A stretch of 64,000 nucleotides of DNA from the NCBI GenBank assembly GCA_025056155.1, contig JANWWL010000007.1, positions 62,001-126,000 of the forward strand, written 5' to 3'. The translations under genes and the position numbers were made by a program. Below the pieces are notes generated by a model that saw nothing but the letters and a program-made list of their open reading frames with translations, was not told the origin of the DNA and did not search any database. The stretch comes from Sphingomonadaceae bacterium. GTDB taxonomy: Bacteria; Pseudomonadota; Alphaproteobacteria; Sphingomonadales; Sphingomonadaceae. Shown in pieces: positions 43,209-52,519 of this stretch (within the stretch, counting starts at the first letter, position 1; each line of letters starts with the position of its first letter).

Positions 43209-43984
43209 TCCATGCACCAGCCGTGGCTCACCAGCACCGATTGGCCCGTGAGGGCGAGCGTGGGAAAGGCCGCCAGGAACACCGCCACCTCCGCCACCTC
43301 CTCGAGTGTCGTGAAGGCGCCGTCCACCGTGTCCCGAAGCATCACTTGGCGCACCACCTCGTCCTCGCTCAGGCCCAAGGTCCGCGCCTGTTCGGGGATC
43401 TGCTTCTCGACGAGCGGCGTCCGCACGAAGCCCGGGCAGATCACGTGGGTGCGCACGCCCTTGTCCGCTCCTTCCTTGGCCACCACGCGGGCCAGGCCCA
43501 GCAGGCCGTGCTTGGCCGTCACGTAAGGGGCCTTCAGGCGCGAGGCGAGCTTGGAATGCACCGACCCCATGTAGAGGATGCACCCGCCGCCCGTCCCATA
43601 CATGTGGCGCAGGGCCGCGCGCGTGGTGAGGAACGCCCCATCGAGATGGACGGCCAGCATCCGCCGCCATTGGTCGAGGCTGAGCTCCTCGACCCGGGCC
43701 ACGATCTGGACGCCGGCGTTGGCCACCAGCACGTCCAGGCCGCCCAGCTCGTCTAGCGTGCGCCGGGTGCCGGCTTCGACCTGGGCCTCTTGGGTGACGT
43801 CCATGGCCAGGCCGATCGCCTGGCCGCCCGTGGGATCGGCCGCACGGGCCGCCGCCTCGGCCCCCTGGCCATCGAGGTCGGCGAAGGCCACGCGCGCTCC
43901 TTCCCGGACGAACGCCTGGGCGATCGCCCGGCCGATGCCGCTCGCCGCCCCAGTCACCAGGGCCGTCTTGCCCCGAAGCCTCAT
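43205..43984 (-). CDS. 3-hydroxybutyrate dehydrogenase (SDR)
   Basis: MRLRGKTALVTGAASGIGRAIAQAF...LDVLVANAGVQIVARVEEL...YVTAKHGLLGLARVVAKEGADKGVRTHVICPGFVRTPLVEKQIPEQA. Confidence 0.9.
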   Translation of the reverse strand: MRLRGKTALVTGAASGIGRAIAQAFVREGARVAFADLDGQGAEAAARAADPTGGQAIGLAMDVTQEAQVEAGTRRTLDELGGLDVLVANAGVQIVARVEELSLDQWRRMLAVHLDGAFLTTRAALRHMYGTGGGCILYMGSVHSKLASRLKAPYVTAKHGLLGLARVVAKEGADKGVRTHVICPGFVRTPLVEKQIPEQARTLGLSEDEVVRQVMLRDTVDGAFTTLEEVAEVAVFLAAFPTLALTGQSVLVSHGWCME

Positions 43985-44044
43985 GCCGTCGTGCCCCGCC
44001 TCCGCCCTATCCCCTCCCGACGAGCGGTGTCCACGGGGGATGCG

Positions 44045-44785
44045 TCACGGCAGCTCGGCCGGTGGGTCGGGCGGGGCGGCCACGGCGCGCAGGGCCGCCC
44101 GGTAGCGGGCGGCCGCCGCGCGCGCGATGGGAGCCCCCGCCGGCGTGGCACAGCCCAACAACACCAGCGCCCAGCCCAGGCCGGCCGAGGGGGCCAGCCG
44201 CTCGGTGGCGAGCGCTCCCGTGACCCAGAAGAGGAGCGTGCCGGCCGAGAGCTGGGCGAGCGTGCGCTCGAGCGCGGCGCGCGACACCGGCGGAGCGAGC
44301 CAGCCGTCGGCCTCGGCGCGTTCAAGAAGGCCAAGCCAGATGGCCCGTGTCTCGCGGATCCGCTCGGGGCTGGCCAGGCCGGTCTCGTCGGCGCCCGAGG
44401 AGGAAAGCAGGGTGCGCCAGAGGGCCCGGTAGAAGTCGGGGTCGGCGGCATAGTAGCTGAAGGCAAGGTCGTGCGCGGCGAAGAGGCGCGACAGGCTGTC
44501 GGGCGCTTCCAGCCGGGCCAGGCGCCGGGCGAAGTCGCGCTCGTCCTCGAGGACGGCCAACACGACGGCCCGCTTGGACCCGAACAGATTGTAGGTGGTG
44601 GCAAGGCTCACGCCCGCGCGTTCGGCCAGGCGGCGCATGGGCAGGTCGGTCTCGCCCGTCTCGCGGATCAGGTCGCGCGCGGCCTTGAGGATCCGGGCGC
44701 GGCGGTCGGCCTTGGCGGCCTCGCGCCGACCGGGAGGCGACGGCGAGAGGGCGGCGTGGGCGGCGATCGGGGCGGGCCGGCTCAT
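44045..44785 (-). CDS. TetR-family transcriptional regulator
   Basis: RRARILKAARDLIRETGETDLPMRRLAERAGVSLATTYNLFGSKRAVVLAVLED HTH. Confidence 0.92.
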   Translation of the reverse strand: MSRPAPIAAHAALSPSPPGRREAAKADRRARILKAARDLIRETGETDLPMRRLAERAGVSLATTYNLFGSKRAVVLAVLEDERDFARRLARLEAPDSLSRLFAAHDLAFSYYAADPDFYRALWRTLLSSSGADETGLASPERIRETRAIWLGLLERAEADGWLAPPVSRAALERTLAQLSAGTLLFWVTGALATERLAPSAGLGWALVLLGCATPAGAPIARAAAARYRAALRAVAAPPDPPAELP

Positions 44786-46320
44786 GCCGGCTCGAGCACG
44801 GCCGCCCGACGGACCGCCGCCATGCCGTCCACGCCGATGGCGGCCAGCAGCGCGTCGCGAGGCGGGCCCGGCTCGGGCGGGTAATGGGCGCGGTTGCGCC
44901 GCGGCCCCAGGGCCCAGTGCCACAGCACCCGAGCCAAGTTTCCGGGGCGCTTGAGCCACGCCCGCGGATCCTCCAGCATATGGAAGCCGCGCATGGCCTG
45001 GCGCAGCAAGTCGACGTCCTTCCTGAGCGCGATGCGCACGCCGTCGTCGAAGAAGCTGCGCAGCAGGCGGGCGCGCCAGCGCGGCCGATGGCCCGGGATC
45101 AGGGCCGCCCGGGCGCGCTTGATGGCGACACGGTCCTGCGCGCGCATGTCGTCGAAATAGGGCCTGAGCTCCGCGCGCAATCGCCGGTGATAGGCGAGCT
45201 GGCGGGCCATGGGGTCGGTCGAGGAATCGAGGGCCCAACGCAGCGCCTCGGCCGCGACGGCGGCGAAGGAGCACCCGCGCCCATAGAGCGGGTTCGTGCG
45301 CACGACCGCATCCCCCAAGGGGAAGTAGCCCCGCGCCACCGGGCGCCCGCCGGGCAACAGGTCGCGCCAATGGCCCGCCAGGTCGCCCATGCCCTGCACC
45401 TTGCCGCGCGGCTCGGCGCGGTCCGGGTCGGTCCAGGGCTTGAGGCCCGGCAGGCGCTGCGTGATCGCCTGGAAGACGTCCGGGTCGAGGACGGCCCGGC
45501 GCAGCTCGGCCTCGATTTCGGGCACGGCCAGGGTGATCGAGAAGCAGCCATTGTCGCCGGGGAACACCCCGAACTTGAGATAGCCCAGATCCCCCGTGCC
45601 GGGCGGATGGTCGTGGCGCGACGGCTCGACCTGGCCGGGGCGAAGCCGGTAGTGCCGGGTGAAGTAGAGGATGCCGGCCGGCTCGCTTTCGTCGGGGATG
45701 CGCGCGCCGATGGCTTCGAGCTGCGCCAGGAAGGTGCCCCGCCGCCCGCTCGCGTCCACCACCACGTCGGCGAACCAGTGCCGGCCACCGGCCTCCACGC
45801 CGGCCACGTCGACGATGCCGTCGGGCGCCATGGCCGCCACCAGACGCTCCACGCGCACGCCGCTTTCGATCGTCGCGTCCGGCAAGCGCTCGACGTAGCG
45901 GCGGATGAGCAGTTCGAGCGAGGTCCGCCGACTGGTGAGGATGGTGAGCTCTTCGTCTTCGGGCCGGGGACGATAGCGCGGCCGCTGATAGGGCGTGAGC
46001 ATCGCCTCGAGCGTGATCTCGCGCACGCCCGCAGCGCGCATCTCCTCAAGCAGCGCCGGATGCCGACCGCGGATGATGGTGCGCAACCGCGCCAGGAACG
46101 CATGCGACTGGCGCATCTGGGTGCAGCCGGGCCGGCGCCACCCTTCGAACACGGCGTCGGGATCCTCGGCGGGGGGCGGCGGGTCGCGCTCCAGCAGGCG
46201 GATGCGCCGGCCGGTGCCTGACAGGGCCAGGGCCGTCATCAGGCCGCCGATCCCGGCGCCGATCACGAGCACCTCTTCCGGCCCGGCCGAGCGCGGCAGG
46301 GGGCGGGCGAGCGCGTTCAC
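44782..46320 (-). CDS. FAD-dependent oxidoreductase/monooxygenase
   Basis: EEVLVIGAGIGGLMTALALSGTGRRIRLLERDPPPP...; WFADVVVDASGRRGTF; YFPLGDAVVRTNPLYGRGCSFAAVAAEAL. Confidence 0.88.
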   Translation of the reverse strand: MNALARPLPRSAGPEEVLVIGAGIGGLMTALALSGTGRRIRLLERDPPPPAEDPDAVFEGWRRPGCTQMRQSHAFLARLRTIIRGRHPALLEEMRAAGVREITLEAMLTPYQRPRYRPRPEDEELTILTSRRTSLELLIRRYVERLPDATIESGVRVERLVAAMAPDGIVDVAGVEAGGRHWFADVVVDASGRRGTFLAQLEAIGARIPDESEPAGILYFTRHYRLRPGQVEPSRHDHPPGTGDLGYLKFGVFPGDNGCFSITLAVPEIEAELRRAVLDPDVFQAITQRLPGLKPWTDPDRAEPRGKVQGMGDLAGHWRDLLPGGRPVARGYFPLGDAVVRTNPLYGRGCSFAAVAAEALRWALDSSTDPMARQLAYHRRLRAELRPYFDDMRAQDRVAIKRARAALIPGHRPRWRARLLRSFFDDGVRIALRKDVDLLRQAMRGFHMLEDPRAWLKRPGNLARVLWHWALGPRRNRAHYPPEPGPPRDALLAAIGVDGMAAVRRAAVLEPA

Positions 46321-46338
46321 GCCCGGCGTTCCATCCGG

Positions 46339-48051
46339 CTACTCGGCCGCGAGCGCCCAGGTGGCCGCCCCGGGTTGTGGGCCGGGCAGGATCGCCCCCC
46401 GGGCTTCGGCATAGCCGCCTTCCGCCGACCAGGCGACGGTGCCGTTCACGATCGTGCACGCCACGCCGCGCGACCCGCGGACGTAGCGCCAGCCATCGCC
46501 CGGCACGTCGTGGACATAGACTTCCTCGCCGCGGTCGATCCGGTCTGGGTCGAACACCACGAGGTCGGCCGCCAGCCCGGGGGCGATCCGGCCGCGGTCG
46601 AACAGGCCCCAGATGGCGGCGGTGTCGGCCGTGAGCTTCTTGACCGCGCCTTCGAGCGAGAGCGCCCCCGTGCCGCGCACGAAGCGCGAGAACAGATACC
46701 CCGTGTCGCCGTAGGTGGCGAAGGAGAGGATGTGCGCCCCGCCGTCGCTCGCCCCCACGTGCACGCGCGGGTGGGCCAGCAGGGCGCCCACGCGGGCATC
46801 GTCGTTGTGGCCCATGTCGGCGGCCAGGAAATGGGCGTCGAGGTCTTCCTCAAGCGACAGGTCGATCATCGCCTCGACCGGAGTGGTCCCGCGGCGCTCG
46901 GCGATCTGGGCCAAGGTCAGGCCCACCAGCGGGCGATTGTCGGGCTGGAGCGCACGACGCAGCACCACCTTGAGCCAAAGAGGCTCCAGGATCTGGGCCT
47001 CGGCCACCAGCGCCCGGCGCCGCTCGGGATCGGTGAAGGCGGCCTTCACGTCCTCCGGCGTGCCGAAGCGGATCAGGCGGTACCACGACGGCATCCGGAA
47101 GAAGAGCAGGCTGGGCACCGCGAAGGAGAAGCTGATGTCGATGGGCCGGGTCTGCACCTGTGGCCACACCCGCGCGCCCCGGGCGAACTGTTCGTCGACC
47201 CGCGCCATCACGCGCTCCGGCCCGGTGCGGTCGTCGGGCGCGACAAAGAGGGGGGAGAAGGTGGTGGGGATGGCATGGCGCAGGGACAGTTCGGCCAGCT
47301 GGTCGACCCGCGCGATCATCAGGTCCGCGTCGTAGAATTCGGGCACGATCTGCAGCATCCGACCGAACTCGCCCAACACGGCGGCCAGCGCGTCGACCTC
47401 GGCCGGGTCGGCGAGCCGGCTGGGCACGGGTTGCAGCCGCTCGTCCATGTCGACGTAGCTCGTCGACAGGCCGACGGCTCCGGCCGCCAGGCAGTCGCGC
47501 AGCAGGGCCTGCATCGCGGCCACCTCGGCCGGCGTGGCGGTGCGCTCCATCGCCGCGTCACCCATCACCCACAGGCGGAGGAGGCTGTGGCCCACCAGCG
47601 GGGCCACGTTGATCGACAGGTGGCGGCGCAGGCGGGCGAGATAGTCGGGGAAACTCTCCCAGGTCCAGTCGATGCCCCGCTCGAAGGCCAAAAGTGGCAT
47701 CTCCTCGATCTGGTTGAACATGCCGACCAGCTTCGCCCGATGCTCCGCGCGCAGCGGCGCGAGGGACAGCGAGCAGTTACCGGGCACGACCGTGGTCACG
47801 CCATGTTCCACGGCAGGCTTGGCCCACGGGTCCCACACCAGCTGGGCGTCGAAGTGGGTGTGAGGATCGATGAAGCCTGGGGCTACCACCTGGCCCGTGG
47901 CGTCGATTTCCGTGCGCCCGCGGCCCCGCACGGCGCCCACGGCCGCGATCCGGCCGCCGTCGACGGCCACGTCGGCGCGAAACGCCGGCAGCCCGGTGCC
48001 GTCGACGACGAGTCCGCCGCGGACGACGAGGTCGTGGGCTGGTGCGGTCAT
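46339..48051 (-). CDS. N-acyl-D-amino-acid deacylase-like amidohydrolase
   Basis: HDLVVRGGLVVDGTGLPAFRADVAVDGGRIAAVGAVRGRGRTEIDATGQVVAPGFIDPHTHFDAQLVWDP; C-terminal GLAADLVVFDPD. Confidence 0.9.
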   Translation of the reverse strand: MTAPAHDLVVRGGLVVDGTGLPAFRADVAVDGGRIAAVGAVRGRGRTEIDATGQVVAPGFIDPHTHFDAQLVWDPWAKPAVEHGVTTVVPGNCSLSLAPLRAEHRAKLVGMFNQIEEMPLLAFERGIDWTWESFPDYLARLRRHLSINVAPLVGHSLLRLWVMGDAAMERTATPAEVAAMQALLRDCLAAGAVGLSTSYVDMDERLQPVPSRLADPAEVDALAAVLGEFGRMLQIVPEFYDADLMIARVDQLAELSLRHAIPTTFSPLFVAPDDRTGPERVMARVDEQFARGARVWPQVQTRPIDISFSFAVPSLLFFRMPSWYRLIRFGTPEDVKAAFTDPERRRALVAEAQILEPLWLKVVLRRALQPDNRPLVGLTLAQIAERRGTTPVEAMIDLSLEEDLDAHFLAADMGHNDDARVGALLAHPRVHVGASDGGAHILSFATYGDTGYLFSRFVRGTGALSLEGAVKKLTADTAAIWGLFDRGRIAPGLAADLVVFDPDRIDRGEEVYVHDVPGDGWRYVRGSRGVACTIVNGTVAWSAEGGYAEARGAILPGPQPGAATWALAAE

Positions 48052-48344
48052 GGGACGTCTCCCGGATTCGAGGAAAGGAAGCGGGCCGAGGCAGCCGCCA
48101 ACGCATCGCGCACGGGCTCCCAGCTTCGGCCCAGCAGCGCGTCGGGTTCGCTGGCACCGCAGGCGTCGAACAGATGGCGCGCCGCCACGTCATCGAGGGG
48201 GACGCGGGCGCGGCCGCCGTTGGGGAAGCGCAACATCACCACGAGCTCGGCCTCGCCGTCGTGGGCGGCCGCCAGGCGCACCTCGTCGATCACGGCATCA
48301 TCGGGCGCGTCTGCCGGACCTGCGGGGTGCGGCGCCTGGGACAT
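48048..48344 (-). CDS. Small hypothetical protein
   Basis: MSQAPHPAGPADAPDDAVIDEVRLAAAHDGEAELVVMLRFPNGGRARVPLDDVAARHLFDACGASEPDALLGRSWEPVRDAL; ATGA overlap with the downstream gene. Confidence 0.7.
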   Translation of the reverse strand: MSQAPHPAGPADAPDDAVIDEVRLAAAHDGEAELVVMLRFPNGGRARVPLDDVAARHLFDACGASEPDALLGRSWEPVRDALAAASARFLSSNPGDVP

Positions 48345-48346
48345 GC

Positions 48347-48580
48347 TCAGGCCGGCAGCGGCGGTTCGACGAAGATGACGTCGGAAGGCAGGACGGGGTT
48401 GCCCGCCCGGGGGGAGCCCGGCGGAGCCGGAGCGCGCAGGAACACGTGCAGGTTCCAGCTTTGCAGGCGGCCCACCGCCTCGGCCTCGGGCAGGTCGGGG
48501 AGCGCGCGGCGGGCGATGTCGGCGAAGCCTTCCCCGGGCCCCGGCGAGACCCAACGGCGCACGGGTCGCAGGTCGGCCAC
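48347..48580 (-). CDS. Small hypothetical protein, weakly LysM-like
   Basis: GTG start preceded by agggaggg; VSPGPGEGFADIARRALPDLPEAEAVGRLQSWNLHV...VLPSDVIFVEPP. Confidence 0.6.
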   Translation of the reverse strand: MADLRPVRRWVSPGPGEGFADIARRALPDLPEAEAVGRLQSWNLHVFLRAPAPPGSPRAGNPVLPSDVIFVEPPLPA

Positions 48581-48606
48581 GGCACCCTCCCTCTGGCCTC
48601 TGAAAA

Positions 48607-48622
48607 CTGGAACACGTTCTAG
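48607..48622. promoter_or_regulatory. TetR-type operator candidate CTGGAACACGTTCTAG
   Basis: Near-perfect palindrome directly upstream of the 48580->44045 operon that ends in a tetR gene. Confidence 0.65.
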
Positions 48623-48803
48623 ACTTGGGCCCGCCATCCGTCAAGGGCCGGCTCCCTGAGGACGTTCGTCGGGGCTGTCCGTTTCGGGCCGAAAACGCCC
48701 GCAGGCCGGAAACTCCGCAGGCCAAGGCGTGGGCAAGGCGCCGCAGGTCGCCCGCCGGCGTCGGCGGCCCTGAATGGCCGGCCCGGCATCTCGGGAGGAC
48801 CGC

Positions 48804-48879
<76 letters not shown>

Positions 48880-48927
48880 GCCGCCCGGCTTGAGTTAGCG
48901 GGCGGGGCCGGGGCTGTCCAGACCGGC

Positions 48928-50058
48928 CTAGGACCCCAGGCCGCCCCGTGGCCATCGGCTTTCCCGGTCGATCCCCAGCAGGATCCCCACCGCCAGCATC
49001 ACGGTCAACATCGCGCTCCCGCCATAGCTCATGAGCGGCAGCGGCAAGCCCACCACCGGGGCAAGCCCCATCACCATCATGAGGTTGATGGCCACGTAGA
49101 GGAAGATCGTGACGACCAGGCCCCCGGCCGCAAGCCGCGCGAAGGAATCGGCCGCGCGGCGCGCCACCCCCCAACCCCAGGCGAGCAACAGGGCGTAGGC
49201 CGCCATCAGCAGGAGCCCGCCCGCCAGTCCCCACTCCTCGGCCATGGTGGCGAACACGAAGTCGGTGTGCGGCTCGGGCAGGAAGAGGAGGTGGCTCTGC
49301 GAGCCTTCGAGGAAGCCCTTGCCGAACGCCCCGCCGGACCCGATCGCGATGCGCGCCTGAGTGATGTGGTAGCCCGCTCCCAGCGGATCGAGGCTGGGGT
49401 CGAGGAAGATGTCGATCCTGCGCTGCTGGTAGTCGTGGAGCAGGCGGTAGACGAGCGGCAGCGAAACCAGGCCGAGCGCCGTCGGCACCAGGAACACGAC
49501 GGGCGGCACGCCGGCAAGGAACATGACCCCGGCCCCTCCGGCGAGCAGGGTGAGCGCCGTGCCGAGGTCGGGCTGCAGGAGCACCAGGGCCACGGGCACC
49601 AGGGTGGCCGCGACCGGCCGCCAGAGGCCCACGGCCCTGTCGAGATACCCGAGGGGCAGGAAGTGGAATAGGCGCGCCAGGAACAACACCAGGACGAGCT
49701 TCATGAGCTCTGAGGGCTGGAGACGCACGGGGCCCAAGTCGAGCCAGCGCTGGGCCCCCCCGCCGAAGGCCCCCACCGCCTCGACGGCCAGCAGCGCCAT
49801 CAGCACCAGGGCGTAGCCGGGGGCGGCAAGGGCGGCCCAGGTGCGCGACGGCACTAACGCCATCATGACCATGAGAGGCGTGAAGGCCAAGAGCCGCAGC
49901 GCATGGGGCAGGGCCCAGGGCTGAAGCCGCCCGCCGGCTGCGGAATAGAGGACGACGCAGCCGAACAGGCCGATGGCCAGCACCAGGGCCACGATCCGCC
50001 AGTCCTGCGCCAGGAGCCGCTGGGGCCAGCGGGCCGACAGGTGGAAGGGCCCGATCAT
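48928..50058 (-). CDS. rodA: Rod shape-determining protein RodA
   Basis: SEDS pattern: QPSELMKLVLVLFLARLFH, LLQPDLGTALTLLAGG, GFLEGSQSHLLFLPEPHTDFVFATMAEEWGL, GLPLPLMSYGGSAML. Confidence 0.95.
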   Translation of the reverse strand: MIGPFHLSARWPQRLLAQDWRIVALVLAIGLFGCVVLYSAAGGRLQPWALPHALRLLAFTPLMVMMALVPSRTWAALAAPGYALVLMALLAVEAVGAFGGGAQRWLDLGPVRLQPSELMKLVLVLFLARLFHFLPLGYLDRAVGLWRPVAATLVPVALVLLQPDLGTALTLLAGGAGVMFLAGVPPVVFLVPTALGLVSLPLVYRLLHDYQQRRIDIFLDPSLDPLGAGYHITQARIAIGSGGAFGKGFLEGSQSHLLFLPEPHTDFVFATMAEEWGLAGGLLLMAAYALLLAWGWGVARRAADSFARLAAGGLVVTIFLYVAINLMMVMGLAPVVGLPLPLMSYGGSAMLTVMLAVGILLGIDRESRWPRGGLGS

Positions 50059-52007
50059 GGCCGCGGCCCCGGTCCGGCCCGGCCGCCCGCCCCGGCCGCC
50101 TCCGCCGCTTGGCGGGCTGCTTCCGCAGCGGCGCGGCGGGCCGCCGCTTCGGCAGCGCGGCGGCGGCGTTCCCGCTCGGCCTCGAGGCGCGCCAGTTCCG
50201 CCTCGGCCCGCGGGCGGTCGTGGATGAAGGTGAAGGCGGCCTGGGCCAGCGGGGCGGCCGCCCGCGCGCCCGATGCGCCATGCTCCACCACCACGGCCAC
50301 GGCATGCCGCGGCGCGTCGTCGGGGGCGAAGCCCACGAACAGCGCATGGTCGCGCAGGTGCCAGGGGAGGCTTTCGTTGCGGCGCACGCCCCGGCGCCGT
50401 TCGGCCGCCGTGATGCGCCGCACCTGGGCGGTGCCCGTCTTGCCCGCCATGCGCACGCCGGGCACGCGCAAGGCCGCCCGCCGGGCCGTGCCCCCGGGCC
50501 CGTTCACCACGTCGCTCATGCCCGCCCGCACCACGGCCAGCATGTCGGCCGGCACGGGCAGGGGGGGGAAGGACGGCGCGGGCCCGTCGGCCAGCAGGCG
50601 GGGGACCACCATCCGGCCGCTCGCGATCCGGGCCGCCATGACCGCCAGCGCCAGGGGCGAGACGAACAGCGCGCCCTGGCCGATCGCCGTGTTGAGCGTG
50701 TCACCCACGTTCCACGGCCGGCCGAAGCGGTCCTGAAGCCAGGCCGGATCCGGCACGATGCCGGCCTTGAGCGAAGGGATGGGCAGGTCGAACCGCTGGC
50801 CCAGGCCCAGCGTGCGGGCCATGGCCGCCACCGCGTCGGGCCCCGCCCGCCGCGCCATGGCGTAGAAGTAGACGTTGCAGCTGGCCGCGATCGCCCGCCT
50901 GAGCGCCACTGGCCCGTGGCCGCGCCGCCGATGGCAGTGCCAGACGTTCCCGCCGACGGGATAGCGACTGCGGCAGGTGACGACGTCATCCGGCGTGGCG
51001 GCGCCCGAAGCCAGGGCGGCAAGAGCCGTCACCAGCTTGAAGGTGGAGCCGGGCACGTAAAGCCCCTGGGTGGCCTTGGGCAGCAGGGGCCGGTGGTCGT
51101 CGGCCTGCAGCGCTCGCCACAGCTCGGCCGGGATCCGCCGCGAGAAGACGTCGGGATCGTAGGCCGGCAGGGAGAGAAGGCAGCGGAGGTCCCCCGTCGC
51201 GCAGTCGATGACCACGACGCTCGCGCTCGCGTCGCCGACGCGGCGGGCCAGATGATCCTGCAGGTCGCGGTCGAGCGACAGGCGCACCGTCTCGCCCGGC
51301 TGGTCGGCCTGGGTCTCGAGCTCGCGCAGGATCCGACCGCGCGCGTTCACCTCCACCCGGCGGGCCCCGGGGGCGCCGCGCAGGCGTTCATCGAGCGCGC
51401 GCTCGACCCCGTCCTTCCCCACGCGGAAGCCCGGCACCAGGAACAGCCGGTCGCGCCGCTCGAGATACTGTTCGCGGCTGGGCGGCCCCACGTAGCCCAG
51501 CGCATGGGCGAAGGCCTCGCCGCCCGGATAATGGCGGACGTAGGTCTTGACCGGCACCACGCCCGCCAGGTCGGCCAGCTCCACGTTGAGGGCGGCATAG
51601 GCCGCCCAGCCGATGTCGTCGGCCACCCTGAGACTGCCCGACGGCGGCAGGGTGCGGGCCTCGGCCAGGATCTCGGCCCGGGCCTCGAGGCTCAACGGCA
51701 CGAGCCGCCCGATGCGCTCCAGCGTCGCCTCAAGATCGCCCGCAAGAGAGGGCACGACCTCGACCCCATAGGCCGGGCGGTTCTCGGCCAGCGGGCGGCC
51801 CCGATGGTCGAGGAGAAGGCCGCGCCGCGGGGGCACCAGGCGGGTCGACACGCGGTTGCTTTCGGCCGCATCGCGCAGCCGCTCGCCTTCCACGAGCGCA
51901 AGCCAGGCCATCCGGACCGCAAGCCCCACCCCGAGCGCCGCCTGCGCCCCGCCCAACAGCAGGGCGCGCCGCCGGAACACGAGTTCGCGAAGGCCGGCCC
52001 CGCTCAT
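50055..52007 (-). CDS. mrdA: Penicillin-binding protein 2
   Basis: STFK, SCN and KTGTAQ transpeptidase motifs; between rodA and mreD. Confidence 0.94.
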   Translation of the reverse strand: MSGAGLRELVFRRRALLLGGAQAALGVGLAVRMAWLALVEGERLRDAAESNRVSTRLVPPRRGLLLDHRGRPLAENRPAYGVEVVPSLAGDLEATLERIGRLVPLSLEARAEILAEARTLPPSGSLRVADDIGWAAYAALNVELADLAGVVPVKTYVRHYPGGEAFAHALGYVGPPSREQYLERRDRLFLVPGFRVGKDGVERALDERLRGAPGARRVEVNARGRILRELETQADQPGETVRLSLDRDLQDHLARRVGDASASVVVIDCATGDLRCLLSLPAYDPDVFSRRIPAELWRALQADDHRPLLPKATQGLYVPGSTFKLVTALAALASGAATPDDVVTCRSRYPVGGNVWHCHRRRGHGPVALRRAIAASCNVYFYAMARRAGPDAVAAMARTLGLGQRFDLPIPSLKAGIVPDPAWLQDRFGRPWNVGDTLNTAIGQGALFVSPLALAVMAARIASGRMVVPRLLADGPAPSFPPLPVPADMLAVVRAGMSDVVNGPGGTARRAALRVPGVRMAGKTGTAQVRRITAAERRRGVRRNESLPWHLRDHALFVGFAPDDAPRHAVAVVVEHGASGARAAAPLAQAAFTFIHDRPRAEAELARLEAERERRRRAAEAAARRAAAEAARQAAEAAGAGGRAGPGPRP

Positions 52008-52519
52008 GTCCGAAGGCTCGAGGCCATGCGCCGGCCGAGCGCTCCGGCCGCGGCGAACACCGCCGGGTAGCTCAAGGCCGAGAGCCCCCATTGAACCAGA
52101 AGCGGGCCCAGTGCCGGCGCACGGCCGGCCAGCGCCAGGCCGCCCGCCTCGAGGACCGTCGCCCCCCAAAGGAGGAGGCCCGCGATGAGCCACTCCTCGG
52201 TCAGCGTGCGCGTGGCCGCCCGTTCGGCCGTGGCCCCCGCCACCAAGCGCACAAGAAGGAAGGTGAGCGCTTGGACGCCCAGGGGCAGACCCGCCACGGC
52301 ATCGGCCAGGAGGCCCAGGGGGAAGGCGGCCAAGGGCGGGACGAGCCGCGGTTGCAGGCCCGCCCAGGCAATCAGCGCCGCCAGCGGCAGGTTGGGCAGC
52401 GCGCCCGCCGCCAGCGGCACGGGAAGGGCCACGACGCACGTGGCGGCCACGACGCTCAAGGCCGGCACGAACGGCACGAGCCCGGCGGGCAGCGGGGCGG
52501 GCCCGAGCGGCGGTCTCAT
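52004..52519 (-). CDS. mreD: Rod shape-determining protein MreD
   Basis: Small multi-TM protein between mreC and mrdA; LPNLPLAALIAWAGLQPRLVPPLAAFPLGLLADAVAGLPLGVQAL. Confidence 0.85.
   Translation of the reverse strand: MRPPLGPAPLPAGLVPFVPALSVVAATCVVALPVPLAAGALPNLPLAALIAWAGLQPRLVPPLAAFPLGLLADAVAGLPLGVQALTFLLVRLVAGATAERAATRTLTEEWLIAGLLLWGATVLEAGGLALAGRAPALGPLLVQWGLSALSYPAVFAAAGALGRRMASSLRT

Noticed and set aside
46375-48378. 667-aa plus-strand ORF opposite the D-aminoacylase-like gene
   Set aside because: No family motifs; the opposite strand reads as a full amidohydrolase.
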